Translations under genes and position numbers: made by a program | Notes under the pieces: generated by a model | Told to the model about the DNA's origin: nothing | The model's input: only the letters and a program-made list of their open reading frames with translations | Database searches by the model: none | Source: Azospirillum melinis | Lineage (GTDB): Bacteria > Pseudomonadota > Alphaproteobacteria > Azospirillales > Azospirillaceae | Length of the DNA stretch: 44,813 nt | Direction: 5' to 3' | Assembly: GCF_013340935.1 (NCBI RefSeq) | Contig: NZ_WHOS01000058.1 | Coordinates: 1-44,813, forward strand | Shown here: positions 35,001 through 41,772 of the stretch, piece after piece | How the letters are laid out: every line of letters starts with the position of its first letter | Numbering within the stretch: position 1 is the first letter of the stretch

Positions 35001-36666
35001 GGCTGCTGGCGTCCAGCCGGCCCGACTTGACCGGCTGGTCGCAATAGACGCCGATGGTGTAGAGCGACCAGCGGTCGACCGCCGCCTCGGAGATCGACTG
35101 GCCCAGGCCGTAGCGCCTGTTGGTCAGCAGGTCATAGAGCACCCAGGCCGGGTTGTCGCTCCAGGCGGTCTTGAGGCTGCCGTCCCACTGGCCGGTATAG
35201 GTCCGCGTCTCCGGATCGTAGTTGGACGGGACCTGGATCTTCAGGCCCTTGACGTCATAGGCCCGCTCAGGGATCGAGTTGCCGAACTGCTCGGCCTTGA
35301 CCGTCAGCGCGACCAGCGCCGAATTGTCGTAGCCGAACTTGGACTCGACGATCTCGGCATAGTGCGACCAGGAGAAGCTGTTCTGGATCGCGGCGCGGGG
35401 TGGATCGTCGGTAACGCGGGTGACGCGGATGTCGTATGGGCTCCTGCCCAGCTCGCGCAGCCCGATCTTGTAGGACCGTTCATAGGCGCTGGTCGTCTTG
35501 CCGGTCACCGTATCGTTGGCCAGAACCTTCCAGCCGCCGTCGGCCGCCCGCCCCTCGATGGTCAGCTGCACCGTCGATCCGTGCAGGTTGCCGTTGGAGG
35601 TATCCTGCTCGGTCAGTGCGTTCCAGCGCAGCACGATGCGGGCGGCGTCGACCTCGTCGCCATGGATGGTGCGGACGACCGGGGTCGCCTTCTTCACCTC
35701 GCTCCCGACGGGGACGGTGGTCTCGCTGGCGGTGAAACCGCTGATCGGCTCCTGCGAGGGAATGCCCCGGCGCTCTTTCCAGGTCACGCCCTTGAAATTC
35801 TCCGTCCCGTCGGGGGCGATCAGTGGCGTGCCGTCGAAATAGATGCTCTTCCCCTCATTGACCAGCCCGACGATCTCGCCCTCGCTCAGCAGATCGATCA
35901 CCCGGGCGGTCGCGGCGGATTGCAGGCTGTTGGGGTCCTCGGTGGCGCCGGAACCGCCGCGGCCGGACTTGCCGCCGCCCTTGGCCCCCTGGATACCGCC
36001 TGCCGGACTTCCATCCGAAGCGGCTGTGGCGGCGGATGCCGCCGGCTGGGCCTGGACGGTTCCGATCTGCTCGGTATCCATGCCGGAGGAGATGACGGTC
36101 GAACCGACCCAGCAGCGTCCGTAGACCAAGGGAACCGACCCGCCCTGCTCGCTGACATTGGCCGGACCGGAGAACAGATAGCTCTGCGTGTTGTCCGGCA
36201 GGTTGGCCTTAGGCGTCGGCGACAGCATCTGGCTGATGCCGGACAGCATCATCGCCGCGCCGAATAGGGCGATCGAACCGTAGGAGATTCCCGCGACAGC
36301 CGGAGCGGACATTGCCGCCGAGAAGCTTGCCGCTGCCCATGGCTGCGCCGCGGCAATCGCAACGACCATGACCAGCGCGCCCATGATCGCCTTGCCGGCA
36401 CCGCCGCTCTTGGCGCCGGCCGGAACCGGAATGATGTGCAGGTCGGCGCTGCCCAGCCCCAGCGTCAGGGTGTCGAGGGTCAGGTCGATGCCACCGCGCG
36501 AGCGCGGGCCGCGGACCAGCCGGTAGGAGCCTTCGCGGAAGACCTTCTCGAAATCTGGATGATTGGCGGCAAGCGCCCGGATCGCCTCGGCGGCGTCGCG
36601 GACCTGATAGTCGGCAAGGCGCCCGAACCGGCGGCCGAGCGCGCCGTGCAGATGGATCCTAGCCAT
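32062..36666 (-). CDS. Fused tail assembly protein I and tail tip/host specificity protein J
   Basis: A 1,534-residue protein. Residues 1-~200 match lambda gpI/TAP-I: ARIHLHGALGRRFGRLADYQ, a Gly/Ala-rich hydrophobic stretch (GAGKAIMGALVMVVAIAAA) and LFSGPANVSEQGGSVPLVYG. From there it reads straight into gpJ: the central tip domain, two fibronectin III domains at about 860-955 and 960-1055, a long helical segment, and a C-terminal DUF1983-like domain with YVRADRFLIGITG. Tail proteins J form the central tip that contacts the host and starts the tail tube; I is usually a separate gene. Start ATG 36666 (MARIHLHG) is chosen because the I domain starts there. It overlaps the K-like gene by 8 bp. 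Near the end, 32431-32490 is an in-frame tandem repeat. Confidence 0.9.
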   Translation of the reverse strand: MARIHLHGALGRRFGRLADYQVRDAAEAIRALAANHPDFEKVFREGSYRLVRGPRSRGGIDLTLDTLTLGLGSADLHIIPVPAGAKSGGAGKAIMGALVMVVAIAAAQPWAAASFSAAMSAPAVAGISYGSIALFGAAMMLSGISQMLSPTPKANLPDNTQSYLFSGPANVSEQGGSVPLVYGRCWVGSTVISSGMDTEQIGTVQAQPAASAATAASDGSPAGGIQGAKGGGKSGRGGSGATEDPNSLQSAATARVIDLLSEGEIVGLVNEGKSIYFDGTPLIAPDGTENFKGVTWKERRGIPSQEPISGFTASETTVPVGSEVKKATPVVRTIHGDEVDAARIVLRWNALTEQDTSNGNLHGSTVQLTIEGRAADGGWKVLANDTVTGKTTSAYERSYKIGLRELGRSPYDIRVTRVTDDPPRAAIQNSFSWSHYAEIVESKFGYDNSALVALTVKAEQFGNSIPERAYDVKGLKIQVPSNYDPETRTYTGQWDGSLKTAWSDNPAWVLYDLLTNRRYGLGQSISEAAVDRWSLYTIGVYCDQPVKSGRLDASSRDIMEPRFTFNGVISGRTEAYRVLQSIASTFRGLIFWSAGGVLARADMPADPIKLVTPANVIGGSFTYSGTALKARHTAALITFNDPDDGYRPTVEVVENAGMIQRYGWRPIEATAYGCTRRSQARRLGLWMLDSEQHETETVTYRCSFDHLDVMPGDVVKLADPNWALVRTGGRLVAYDPERQVVTLDDTVTLEANQSHVLALTLPNGRLVDCPVRRPVQSTEEHTTGQLAIDAAPLGGAVPQPYAVWILTATNLAPRLFRVRAVTEKSPGVYEVTALLHEPGKYARVEEGVQIEPVATQSAANAIPSPANLAAVESAYWVNGLPQARLTVSWTPSDDARIAGYRADVMTPGGQWQEWKVTRAGSFDIEPAAEGVYTVRITALTYDNRRSAPAEIRATVRGKGTPPGQPAGLVAKGGLRQIALSWVNPPDTDLSHIEVLEGAANDLSAAAVISTVKGNAFVRAGLGGLVTRYYWVRAVDLGGNVSDVNSNIGTGATTEQISHDDLADKLVSESKLAPFMAERITGIEKIAETVTSGLVRVNDSYGRIRSEIGRREADVAEVKADVRQVQDDTQSLASRVTTVAAQFDGQIATVKEELTALVTADEATATRIDTVVAAWDGNLAGVQAKLTATANDTRTNAERIDSVVAGYDKSLAGYDSRITANATATGALTTRLDTIGASVDGVKAGLTSEQTARADAVGALASRIDSAFVAIKDASGSFQDSVNLAVTEAKSAVNKVTLLSGTVGNHTSSIEQVSKVTNGLSGQWTVKIDNNGAISGFGLSSDPADESGVRSEFYVRADRFLIGITGPGGSIDHPFVIGRVDGVPRISMSAAFIQDASINSAKIQDASINSAKIRDATISSAHIQDLTIRGQKIEDFATGNMTGITSPVYFQEGPSISIATTGKPVALIATVSGVPPRSGGGENSTFDPGFDARARALVIGTAPGMNTYRACDILGTYLPPNGEVECTIIAIELRK
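32431..32490 (-). repeat. 30-bp tandem repeat in the tail-tip gene
   Basis: 32431-32460 and 32461-32490 are identical apart from one base (32455/32485). They encode two copies of QDASINSAKI and continue a degenerate series (RDATISSAHI, QDLTIRGQKI). This looks like a 10-residue structural rung that can expand by replication slippage. Confidence 0.85.
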
Positions 36667-37366
36667 GAGCGAGATCCTTGTGACGCAGGATGTGGACGAT
36701 CTGCCGGTGCCAGGGGCCGAAGGGTTCGCGGCGCGACAGGCGGCGCGGCAGGTGATGCAGCAGCAGGCCGCCGTCGAGGACGACGCCGGCATGGTTGGGC
36801 ACCGGCGACAGCACGGTCATCAGCGCGACGTCCCCGGCCGCCGCCTCGCCGGAGCGGACCACCGAGAAGCCGGCATCGGCGAAATGGTCCAGATAGAGGT
36901 TCTTGCCGGCGTGCCACCATTCGTCGTCGCGCGGGAAATTCGGCAGCCGGATGCCCCGCTCCAGCTGGAACCAGTCGCGCACCAGGGCGTAGCAGTCGGT
37001 CACGCCGTGGCGGAACTCGCGGCCGATCAGATCGGGCACCGGCAGGCCGTCGCCCCACAGGATCGGATCGGAACAGCGCTCCCCGTCGGTGGCCAGGATC
37101 GCCCAGGGGACCGCGCTGTCGATCTGGCCGCGCATGTCGGCGGCCGACGGGTGGAGCGGGCCGTCCGGGTGGCTGTGGACAATGGCTTCGATAGCGCCGG
37201 CATGGGCGAGGTAGTCGGCATCGTCGATGCGGAAATGGGCCGCCGGGTCGGCGGCGCGGTTGGACAGGGGCCGGTAGGTGCCGGCGACCACCAGGCCGCA
37301 GCTCTCGCGCGGATAGTCGGCCAGGGCGTGGCGCTTCATCGCGAGGATGGCGTCAGCGGTGAACAT
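36659..37366 (-). CDS. Lambda gpK-like tail assembly protein (JAB and NlpC/P60 domains)
   Basis: A 235-residue protein. The N-terminal half is a JAB/MPN-type domain with Glu21 (ESCGLV), His64 and His66 (HSHPDG), Ser74 and Asp77. The C-terminal half is NlpC/P60-like with Cys125 (GVTDCYALVRDW) and a later His in NHAGVVLDGG. In lambda, gpK acts in tail-tip assembly and can cut peptidoglycan. The two-domain fold and the position between L and I-J fit. Both putative active sites look intact. Confidence 0.9.
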   Translation of the reverse strand: MFTADAILAMKRHALADYPRESCGLVVAGTYRPLSNRAADPAAHFRIDDADYLAHAGAIEAIVHSHPDGPLHPSAADMRGQIDSAVPWAILATDGERCSDPILWGDGLPVPDLIGREFRHGVTDCYALVRDWFQLERGIRLPNFPRDDEWWHAGKNLYLDHFADAGFSVVRSGEAAAGDVALMTVLSPVPNHAGVVLDGGLLLHHLPRRLSRREPFGPWHRQIVHILRHKDLAHG

Positions 37367-37408
37367 GCGCTGCTGGCTCCTCTAGCTGTGAGGGGAGGGG
37401 CGCCCGGA

Positions 37409-38152
37409 TCAGACCCTGATCCGGGAGACACCGGGAAAGCCGCCGAAGGGCAGGAGATCCTGCGCCCTGGGGTAGCGCAGGCGGCAGTCGGCCAGCCGCT
37501 TGCCGCAGGCATCCCTGGCCGGATCGGTGCGCTCGCCGGTCGCGGTGAAGAAGTCGTTGCCGGCATAAGGACAATCGACGCCGTCGAACGACCATCCCGA
37601 TCCGGTCCAATGGCGGTAGCGGCGGGTGCAGCCGTCGCGCAGCACCTGCCGGCCGGGGAGCATGGCGCCCTCCTGGTCGATGGCCGCCGACAGCTCGAAC
37701 TCGACATGGGTGGCGGTGTGGGTGCTCTTGCGTTCGATCCGGTAGAGGTCGGGCGGGAAGAAGGCGAGCGGGTCGGCCTCCGCCCGGCCGTCGAGATAGC
37801 GGTCGAAGGTGCGCAGCCGCCTGACCTTGGCGCCGAGCAGGTCGGAGAACTGGTAGATCAGCGCCGAGATCTGGCGGTTGATGTTGGCGATGCGCAGGCG
37901 CGGCGTCGGCAGCGCCCCGGTCGCAGTCCATTCGAACCCTTCGGTCTCCATCTCGACCGGGACATAGGCGATGCCGCCGAACAGGACCGGTTCGCCGCCG
38001 CTGCCCGAGGGCGTGAAGTGATGGATCGTGCCGCCGGGATACATGGTCAGGTCCAGCGTGAACAGCGTCACATAGGCACCGGGATCGGGCGACTGGGCGG
38101 CGGCGGCAAGCGCCGGCCGTTCATCCCATTTGGGGATGTTGGTCTGGCTCAT
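37409..38152 (-). CDS. Lambda gpL-like minor tail protein with four cysteines
   Basis: A 247-residue protein of the gpL family. The C-terminal part has Cys175 (RDGCTRRYRHW), Cys194 (VDCPYAG), Cys216 and Cys223 (DACGKRLADCRLRYP), the four cysteines that in lambda gpL hold an iron-sulfur cluster. The beta-rich N-terminal half (YVTLFTLDLTMYPGGTIHHF) is the tail-tip part. Gene order M-L-K supports the call. It starts 60 bp after the M-like gene. Confidence 0.9.
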   Translation of the reverse strand: MSQTNIPKWDERPALAAAAQSPDPGAYVTLFTLDLTMYPGGTIHHFTPSGSGGEPVLFGGIAYVPVEMETEGFEWTATGALPTPRLRIANINRQISALIYQFSDLLGAKVRRLRTFDRYLDGRAEADPLAFFPPDLYRIERKSTHTATHVEFELSAAIDQEGAMLPGRQVLRDGCTRRYRHWTGSGWSFDGVDCPYAGNDFFTATGERTDPARDACGKRLADCRLRYPRAQDLLPFGGFPGVSRIRV

Positions 38153-38212
38153 GGGGATTCCTTGGATGGGCGCCGCCCCCGCCGTCGAAGGGAGCGAAGC
38201 GGCCGCGCGGGA

Positions 38213-38602
38213 TCAGAGGTCGAAGACCTCGACGAAGGTCGCGGAAATGCTGGAGAACAGGTAATGGGTGCGGGTGCGCTTCCATTTGCTGCAGATCCAG
38301 CGCCGGCGGTCGGGTTCGCCGGGCGGCTTCCACAGGAAGCTTTCCGCACCCCGCCGGGCCCGCAGGAACTCCTCGATCGCCCGCGCCTGATCGGTGTCGA
38401 GATACTCCCAGCTCAGCGAATACTGGTCGCGGATGTTGTGGATGCCGTCGGGCGCCCGCTGGGTATAGCCGTCGCCGAAACCGGCGGTCAGCACCTTCAC
38501 CTCCGGCTCGATGGTGCTGCCGGTCACCGGCGGACAGGGCGGCAGGAAGACCGGGACGCCGTTCTGGCTCGTGGCGTTCTGGCTCGTGGTTTCGCCGGCC
38601 AT
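38213..38602 (-). CDS. Lambda gpM-like minor tail protein
   Basis: A 129-residue protein matching the phage minor tail protein M family: KVLTAGFGDGYTQRAPDGIH, WEYLDTDQARAIEEFLRARR and FLWKPPGEPDRRRWICSKWK. It forms part of the tail tip between the tape measure end and L. It starts 3 bp after the tape-measure gene. Confidence 0.9.
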   Translation of the reverse strand: MAGETTSQNATSQNGVPVFLPPCPPVTGSTIEPEVKVLTAGFGDGYTQRAPDGIHNIRDQYSLSWEYLDTDQARAIEEFLRARRGAESFLWKPPGEPDRRRWICSKWKRTRTHYLFSSISATFVEVFDL

Positions 38603-38605
38603 CGC

Positions 38606-39820
38606 TCAGCCTCCGTAGCTCATGTTGTTCAGCATGCCGCCAGGCCGCATCTGCTGGCGCAGCTCGTTGCCCATCATCGCGCGCAGCTGCTCCTTGACCG
38701 ACGCGCCGATCCGCTCGGCGAGCGCCTTGTCCTGCTCGCGGTCGCCGGTGGAACCGCCAGCGACATTCACCGTCACCGACTGGGTCACCCCAGGGCCGCC
38801 ATCCTGCGCCGCCTGGATCAGACGGTCAGCGTTCGTCATTTGTTCCGGCGTAAAGACGGCCTCGCCCTTGCGGGCTATGATCGGGACCTCGCCCGCCACC
38901 AGACCGCCGGTGTGGAAGCGGGGAGCGCCGGCGAACAGCCCGGCAGACATCATCCGGCCCGGCCGGCCGGTTTCGCCGACGATGCCGCCGGTGTGGAAGA
39001 ACGCCGAAAAAAAGCTGACGACGCCCGACAGCATGCTCCCCAGCGGCCCCTCGGGTTTGAGCAGCGAGGAGAAGAGGCCGGAGATGCTGGACATCAGGTT
39101 GCCGAACAGTCCATCCGACTTGAAGAGGTCGGATACCTTCGACCAGATGGTGCCGAGCAGGCTGTCGGGTTTGAGATACGACATGACGGCATCGAAGAAG
39201 TCCGGCTCACCTGTCGGCGCGTTCGGACTGGCGGCTGCGCCGGTCGCCTGGTTGGGCGAGGAGCCGCCTGCCGTTCCCGCATTGGCGGACGAGGCCGCGT
39301 TTCCCCCCGCCTGCGCGGCAGTCTGCGTTGCGGCCTGGGCAGGATCCTTCGGCTTCGTCCTGATGCCGAGCAGATCCAGGGCGCCGACGGCGACCTGTTC
39401 CGAGGCCCAGTTCACGAAGTAGTCGCGGAGCTTCGTCCGCATGCCGACGATCACCTTATCGAAGGCCGAACCGATATTCGCCTTTTTGTTGACGATGCTG
39501 AGAACGCCGTCCTTCCAGCTATCGACGAAATTCTTGACGCCGTCACCGAAGTCGATCTGGGCGCGCTGACCAAGGGACAGATTGTATCCATTCAAGAGAG
39601 TGTCGTATTTCTGCTGGGATTTTTCGAGTTCACTCTGAAAGTACGACTTCTGGTCCTGGCCATTCCCACCGCTTGCAGGAGCGGCTTGCCCCTGGGCGGA
39701 GCCCGCCGTCTGGTTCACCGCCTGCAAGACGACGGACGCCGCCGAGCCGTTTACGGTCACTGCGAAAGGCTTGATGTCGAAATTCAATGTTATGGTTGCG
39801 GGTTGGGCGGTGGCAGCCAT
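38606..39820 (-). CDS. Short tape-measure protein (gpH-like)
   Basis: A 404-residue protein in the tape-measure position. The C-terminal signature FHTGGIVGETGRPGRMMSAG and FHTGGLVAGEVPIIARKGEA is typical of lambda-like tape-measure proteins; the middle has helices with Ala-, Gly-, Ser- and Pro-rich linkers. Tape measures set tail length, roughly 0.15 nm per residue, so this would give a tail of only about 60 nm against ~135 nm for lambda (gpH 853 residues). A short form is plausible for a tailocin or short-tailed siphovirus. It is also possible that the gene lost an N-terminal part. Confidence 0.82.
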   Translation of the reverse strand: MAATAQPATITLNFDIKPFAVTVNGSAASVVLQAVNQTAGSAQGQAAPASGGNGQDQKSYFQSELEKSQQKYDTLLNGYNLSLGQRAQIDFGDGVKNFVDSWKDGVLSIVNKKANIGSAFDKVIVGMRTKLRDYFVNWASEQVAVGALDLLGIRTKPKDPAQAATQTAAQAGGNAASSANAGTAGGSSPNQATGAAASPNAPTGEPDFFDAVMSYLKPDSLLGTIWSKVSDLFKSDGLFGNLMSSISGLFSSLLKPEGPLGSMLSGVVSFFSAFFHTGGIVGETGRPGRMMSAGLFAGAPRFHTGGLVAGEVPIIARKGEAVFTPEQMTNADRLIQAAQDGGPGVTQSVTVNVAGGSTGDREQDKALAERIGASVKEQLRAMMGNELRQQMRPGGMLNNMSYGG

Positions 39821-39835
39821 GGTTTTCCCTTTCTG

Positions 39836-40177
39836 TTAGCCGAAGCGGGCGCGCAGTCTGGTTCTGGCCTTTTCGGTCAGGCCCGGCTCCCCATCCGCCC
39901 GGCCGCCGTCGGGCAGGTCGGCGAAGGCGAGCGGCGTGCCGACCCGCTGACGCAGCCGGTCGTGCAGTTCGCGGGCGCCAACGCCGGCCGCCGTCAGATG
40001 CACCGGCAGCCAGTCGGCCATCTCCTCCGCGCGCAGCCGGTCGATCTCGTTGAACAGGGTCCAGAACATCCGCACCGGCAGCGCCAGCAGGCGCAACGGG
40101 TCGATGCCGTAGAAGCGGCTGACGCGGGCGAAGCAGTAGGCGAAGTCGAGCCGCGTCAGCGGGCCCGACGGCTCCCC
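39836..40177 (-). CDS. T part of the G-T tail assembly chaperone (frameshift product)
   Basis: In the -1 frame after the G gene the minus strand encodes about 113 residues: PLTRLDFAYCFARVSRFYGI, then LRLLALPVRMFWTLFNEIDR, and LTEKARTRLRARFG at the end. This is the T domain of lambda-like gpGT chaperones, made by ribosomal -1 frameshifting from G. The T reading enters before the G stop codon (TGA at 40158-40156) and has no good start of its own. The likely slip zone contains a run of five G at 40178-40174. It ends 16 bp before the tape-measure start. Confidence 0.72.
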   Translation of the reverse strand, partial: GEPSGPLTRLDFAYCFARVSRFYGIDPLRLLALPVRMFWTLFNEIDRLRAEEMADWLPVHLTAAGVGARELHDRLRQRVGTPLAFADLPDGGRADGEPGLTEKARTRLRARFG

Positions 40178-40515
40178 CGCTTGCCCGCCCGCGGCTCCCC
40201 CGGCTGGCGTTCCCCCGGTTGGCCGTCTCCCGCCGGATCGATCCCGCGGATGAAGGCCAGCAGGACCAGGAGCTGACCCAGATCGAGGCCAAGGATCTCC
40301 TCGCGCGGGGTGTCTTCGAGATGGCCGGCGATCACATCGACCAGGATCGGGATCTGCGCCCGGTCGCTGCCGGCCTCCTCGAGCTTCCGCTCGATGTCCC
40401 CGGCTTGCAGGAACTGTTCGACGGTCATGTTCTTCAGGATGCGCTCGCGCCCGCCGATGACGACGCTGCGGGAAACGCGGAACTCATCGAGGTTCAGGAT
40501 GGTGGGCTGGGGCAT
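40156..40515 (-). CDS. Tail assembly chaperone G
   Basis: A 119-residue protein in the G position (PTILNLDEFRVSRSVVIGGR, TVEQFLQAGDIERKLEEA), ending in a basic tail GKRGSRRAR at TGA 40156. In lambda, G and G-T help load the tape measure onto the tail tube. ATG 40515 is chosen because the conserved-looking part starts there. Confidence 0.8.
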   Translation of the reverse strand: MPQPTILNLDEFRVSRSVVIGGRERILKNMTVEQFLQAGDIERKLEEAGSDRAQIPILVDVIAGHLEDTPREEILGLDLGQLLVLLAFIRGIDPAGDGQPGERQPGEPRAGKRGSRRAR

Positions 40516-40599
40516 GGAGGGTCCCGGTCGCTGGTGGCGGGCAAGGTCCGCGAGGGCGGCCACGGGGACGGAAGCCCCCGCGGCCGTTGACCATCGCGG

Positions 40600-41121
40600 T
40601 CAGGCGGCGACGGGGGCGCCGAAGGCGGCGATGCGGTTGCCGGCGGTGCCGTCCGGATAGCAGCTGAAGGTGACCTCGTAGACGCGCTCGCCGCCGTTCT
40701 CGTACTTAAAGGTGAAGTTGGGCAGCGGCGCGGCCTTGAAGGCGACGAAATCGTCCTTGGTGGTGGAGGCGGGCAGGGCGGTGGGGTGCAGCTTCAGCGG
40801 GGCGGCGATGGCCAGCAGGTCGATGTTGACGCCGGAGCGGATCTCGACCCCGACCTCGGCACCGGCCGCGCCGACGCCGACCGCCTGCGGCATCACTGCC
40901 AACAGCTTGGTCAGGTTGGTTTCCAGCATCGGCACCTTGACCGACACCTCGGTGCCGGTGATGACGTCCTTGATCGGGGTCTCGCCCATCTGGTCGGCCT
41001 TGACCTGATAATTCGTGGTCTTGACGGTCACTTCGACGCCGCCCTTGGTCGAGCCGAGATCGATGCCGTCGAAGGTGACGTCGCAGATGCCGAGGGCGAT
41101 GTCTTCGGTGGTGATGGCCAT
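40600..41121 (-). CDS. Major tail tube protein (gpV position)
   Basis: A 173-residue beta-rich protein (TTEDIALGICDVTFDGIDLG, STKGGVEVTVKTTNYQVKAD, LPNFTFKYENGGERVYEVTF) that fits a phage tail tube subunit by length, composition and position between the terminator and G. Tube proteins stack as hexamers into the tail shaft. The match is by pattern and order. Confidence 0.78.
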   Translation of the reverse strand: MAITTEDIALGICDVTFDGIDLGSTKGGVEVTVKTTNYQVKADQMGETPIKDVITGTEVSVKVPMLETNLTKLLAVMPQAVGVGAAGAEVGVEIRSGVNIDLLAIAAPLKLHPTALPASTTKDDFVAFKAAPLPNFTFKYENGGERVYEVTFSCYPDGTAGNRIAAFGAPVAA

Positions 41122-41137
41122 GGGTATAGTCTCCTAA

Positions 41138-41512
41138 TCAGGCGACACGCCAGTCGGCGCGATAGTTGACGATGAAGGTGAAGGTGCTTGCCGTCTCGTC
41201 GTGGGGCATCAGCGGCTCGTGCTGGGGCAGGCACGAGATGACGAAACAGCCCCCGGCCGGAGCCGCCCGCAGGGTCAGGGCGTCGGCGATCGCCAGGGCG
41301 CGGGCTTCCCCGGCGAGATAGTCGGGATCGTGGGTGCGGACCTGGAAGGAAAGCCGGCGAAGGCCCTGCGCATAGTCGCGTCGGGTTCCGCCCCGCGGCA
41401 GGAAGACCGACCCCGCGGCGGTGTCCTGCGGCGCCCGGCCCAGGAACAGGGACCCTCCTTCGGTCCCCAGCCCTTCGGCTTCGACGTGTTTGAGCAATGC
41501 GTGCAGCAGCAT
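41138..41512 (-). CDS. Tail terminator / minor tail protein U position
   Basis: A 124-residue protein (LLHALLKHVEAEGLGTEGGS, LSFQVRTHDPDYLAGEARAL, FTFIVNYRADWRVA) that matches the small alpha/beta fold of tail terminator or phage minor capsid C-type proteins. It is the first gene of the tail cassette, in the place lambda U occupies before V. No head-tail joining gene precedes it. The start ATG 41512 is 70 bp downstream of the 38-bp palindrome. Confidence 0.7.
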   Translation of the reverse strand: MLLHALLKHVEAEGLGTEGGSLFLGRAPQDTAAGSVFLPRGGTRRDYAQGLRRLSFQVRTHDPDYLAGEARALAIADALTLRAAPAGGCFVISCLPQHEPLMPHDETASTFTFIVNYRADWRVA

Positions 41513-41581
41513 GGCCTCGGGACTCCGATAAGACGGTCAGGGGGAGGCGAATGGTGGGAGGGCATTCGTCCCATTGGACCT

Positions 41582-41619
41582 TCATCCGTTTAAAGGACAT
41601 AATTCCTTTGAACGGATGA
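41582..41619. promoter_or_regulatory. 38-bp near-perfect palindrome upstream of the tail operon
   Basis: TCATCCGTTTAAAGGA (41582-41597) and TCCTTTGAACGGATGA (41604-41619) are inverted copies differing at one position, with CATAAT between them. The site is 70 bp before the first tail gene and within 41513-41772, which holds no other gene. A palindrome this size suits a dimeric repressor or activator controlling the cassette, or the cassette border. The absence of a T-run and its AT content make a terminator less likely. Confidence 0.6.
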
Positions 41620-41772
41620 TTATCTTACGTCGTGAGGAGCCGCCATATGTTTTTGGAAAATCTTTCCAGAACAAGGGGTTGATATGGCCCTGCCTTTCCG
41701 ACGGTCAGCGAAGCCCGGTCCGTCCGCTCCACGGCATGCCCCGGCAGGGCAGATCGATCCCGATCCCGCCGC

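Noticed and set aside
32404..36267. Very long open frame on the plus strand opposite the I-J gene (also 36665-40276 and 29524-31623)
   Set aside because: These are antisense to clearly recognisable tail genes. High GC removes stop codons on the opposite strand, and the translations are low-complexity Arg/Gly/Asp-rich with no domain pattern.
23903..41512. Complete prophage
   Set aside because: No integrase, repressor, replication, packaging or head genes are adjacent; the serine recombinase at 22927 is paired with the interrupted gene rather than with the tail cassette.
23903..41512. Rhodobacter-type gene transfer agent
   Set aside because: The M, L, K, I-J and G-T order is lambda-like, and the head and terminase genes that a gene transfer agent needs are absent.
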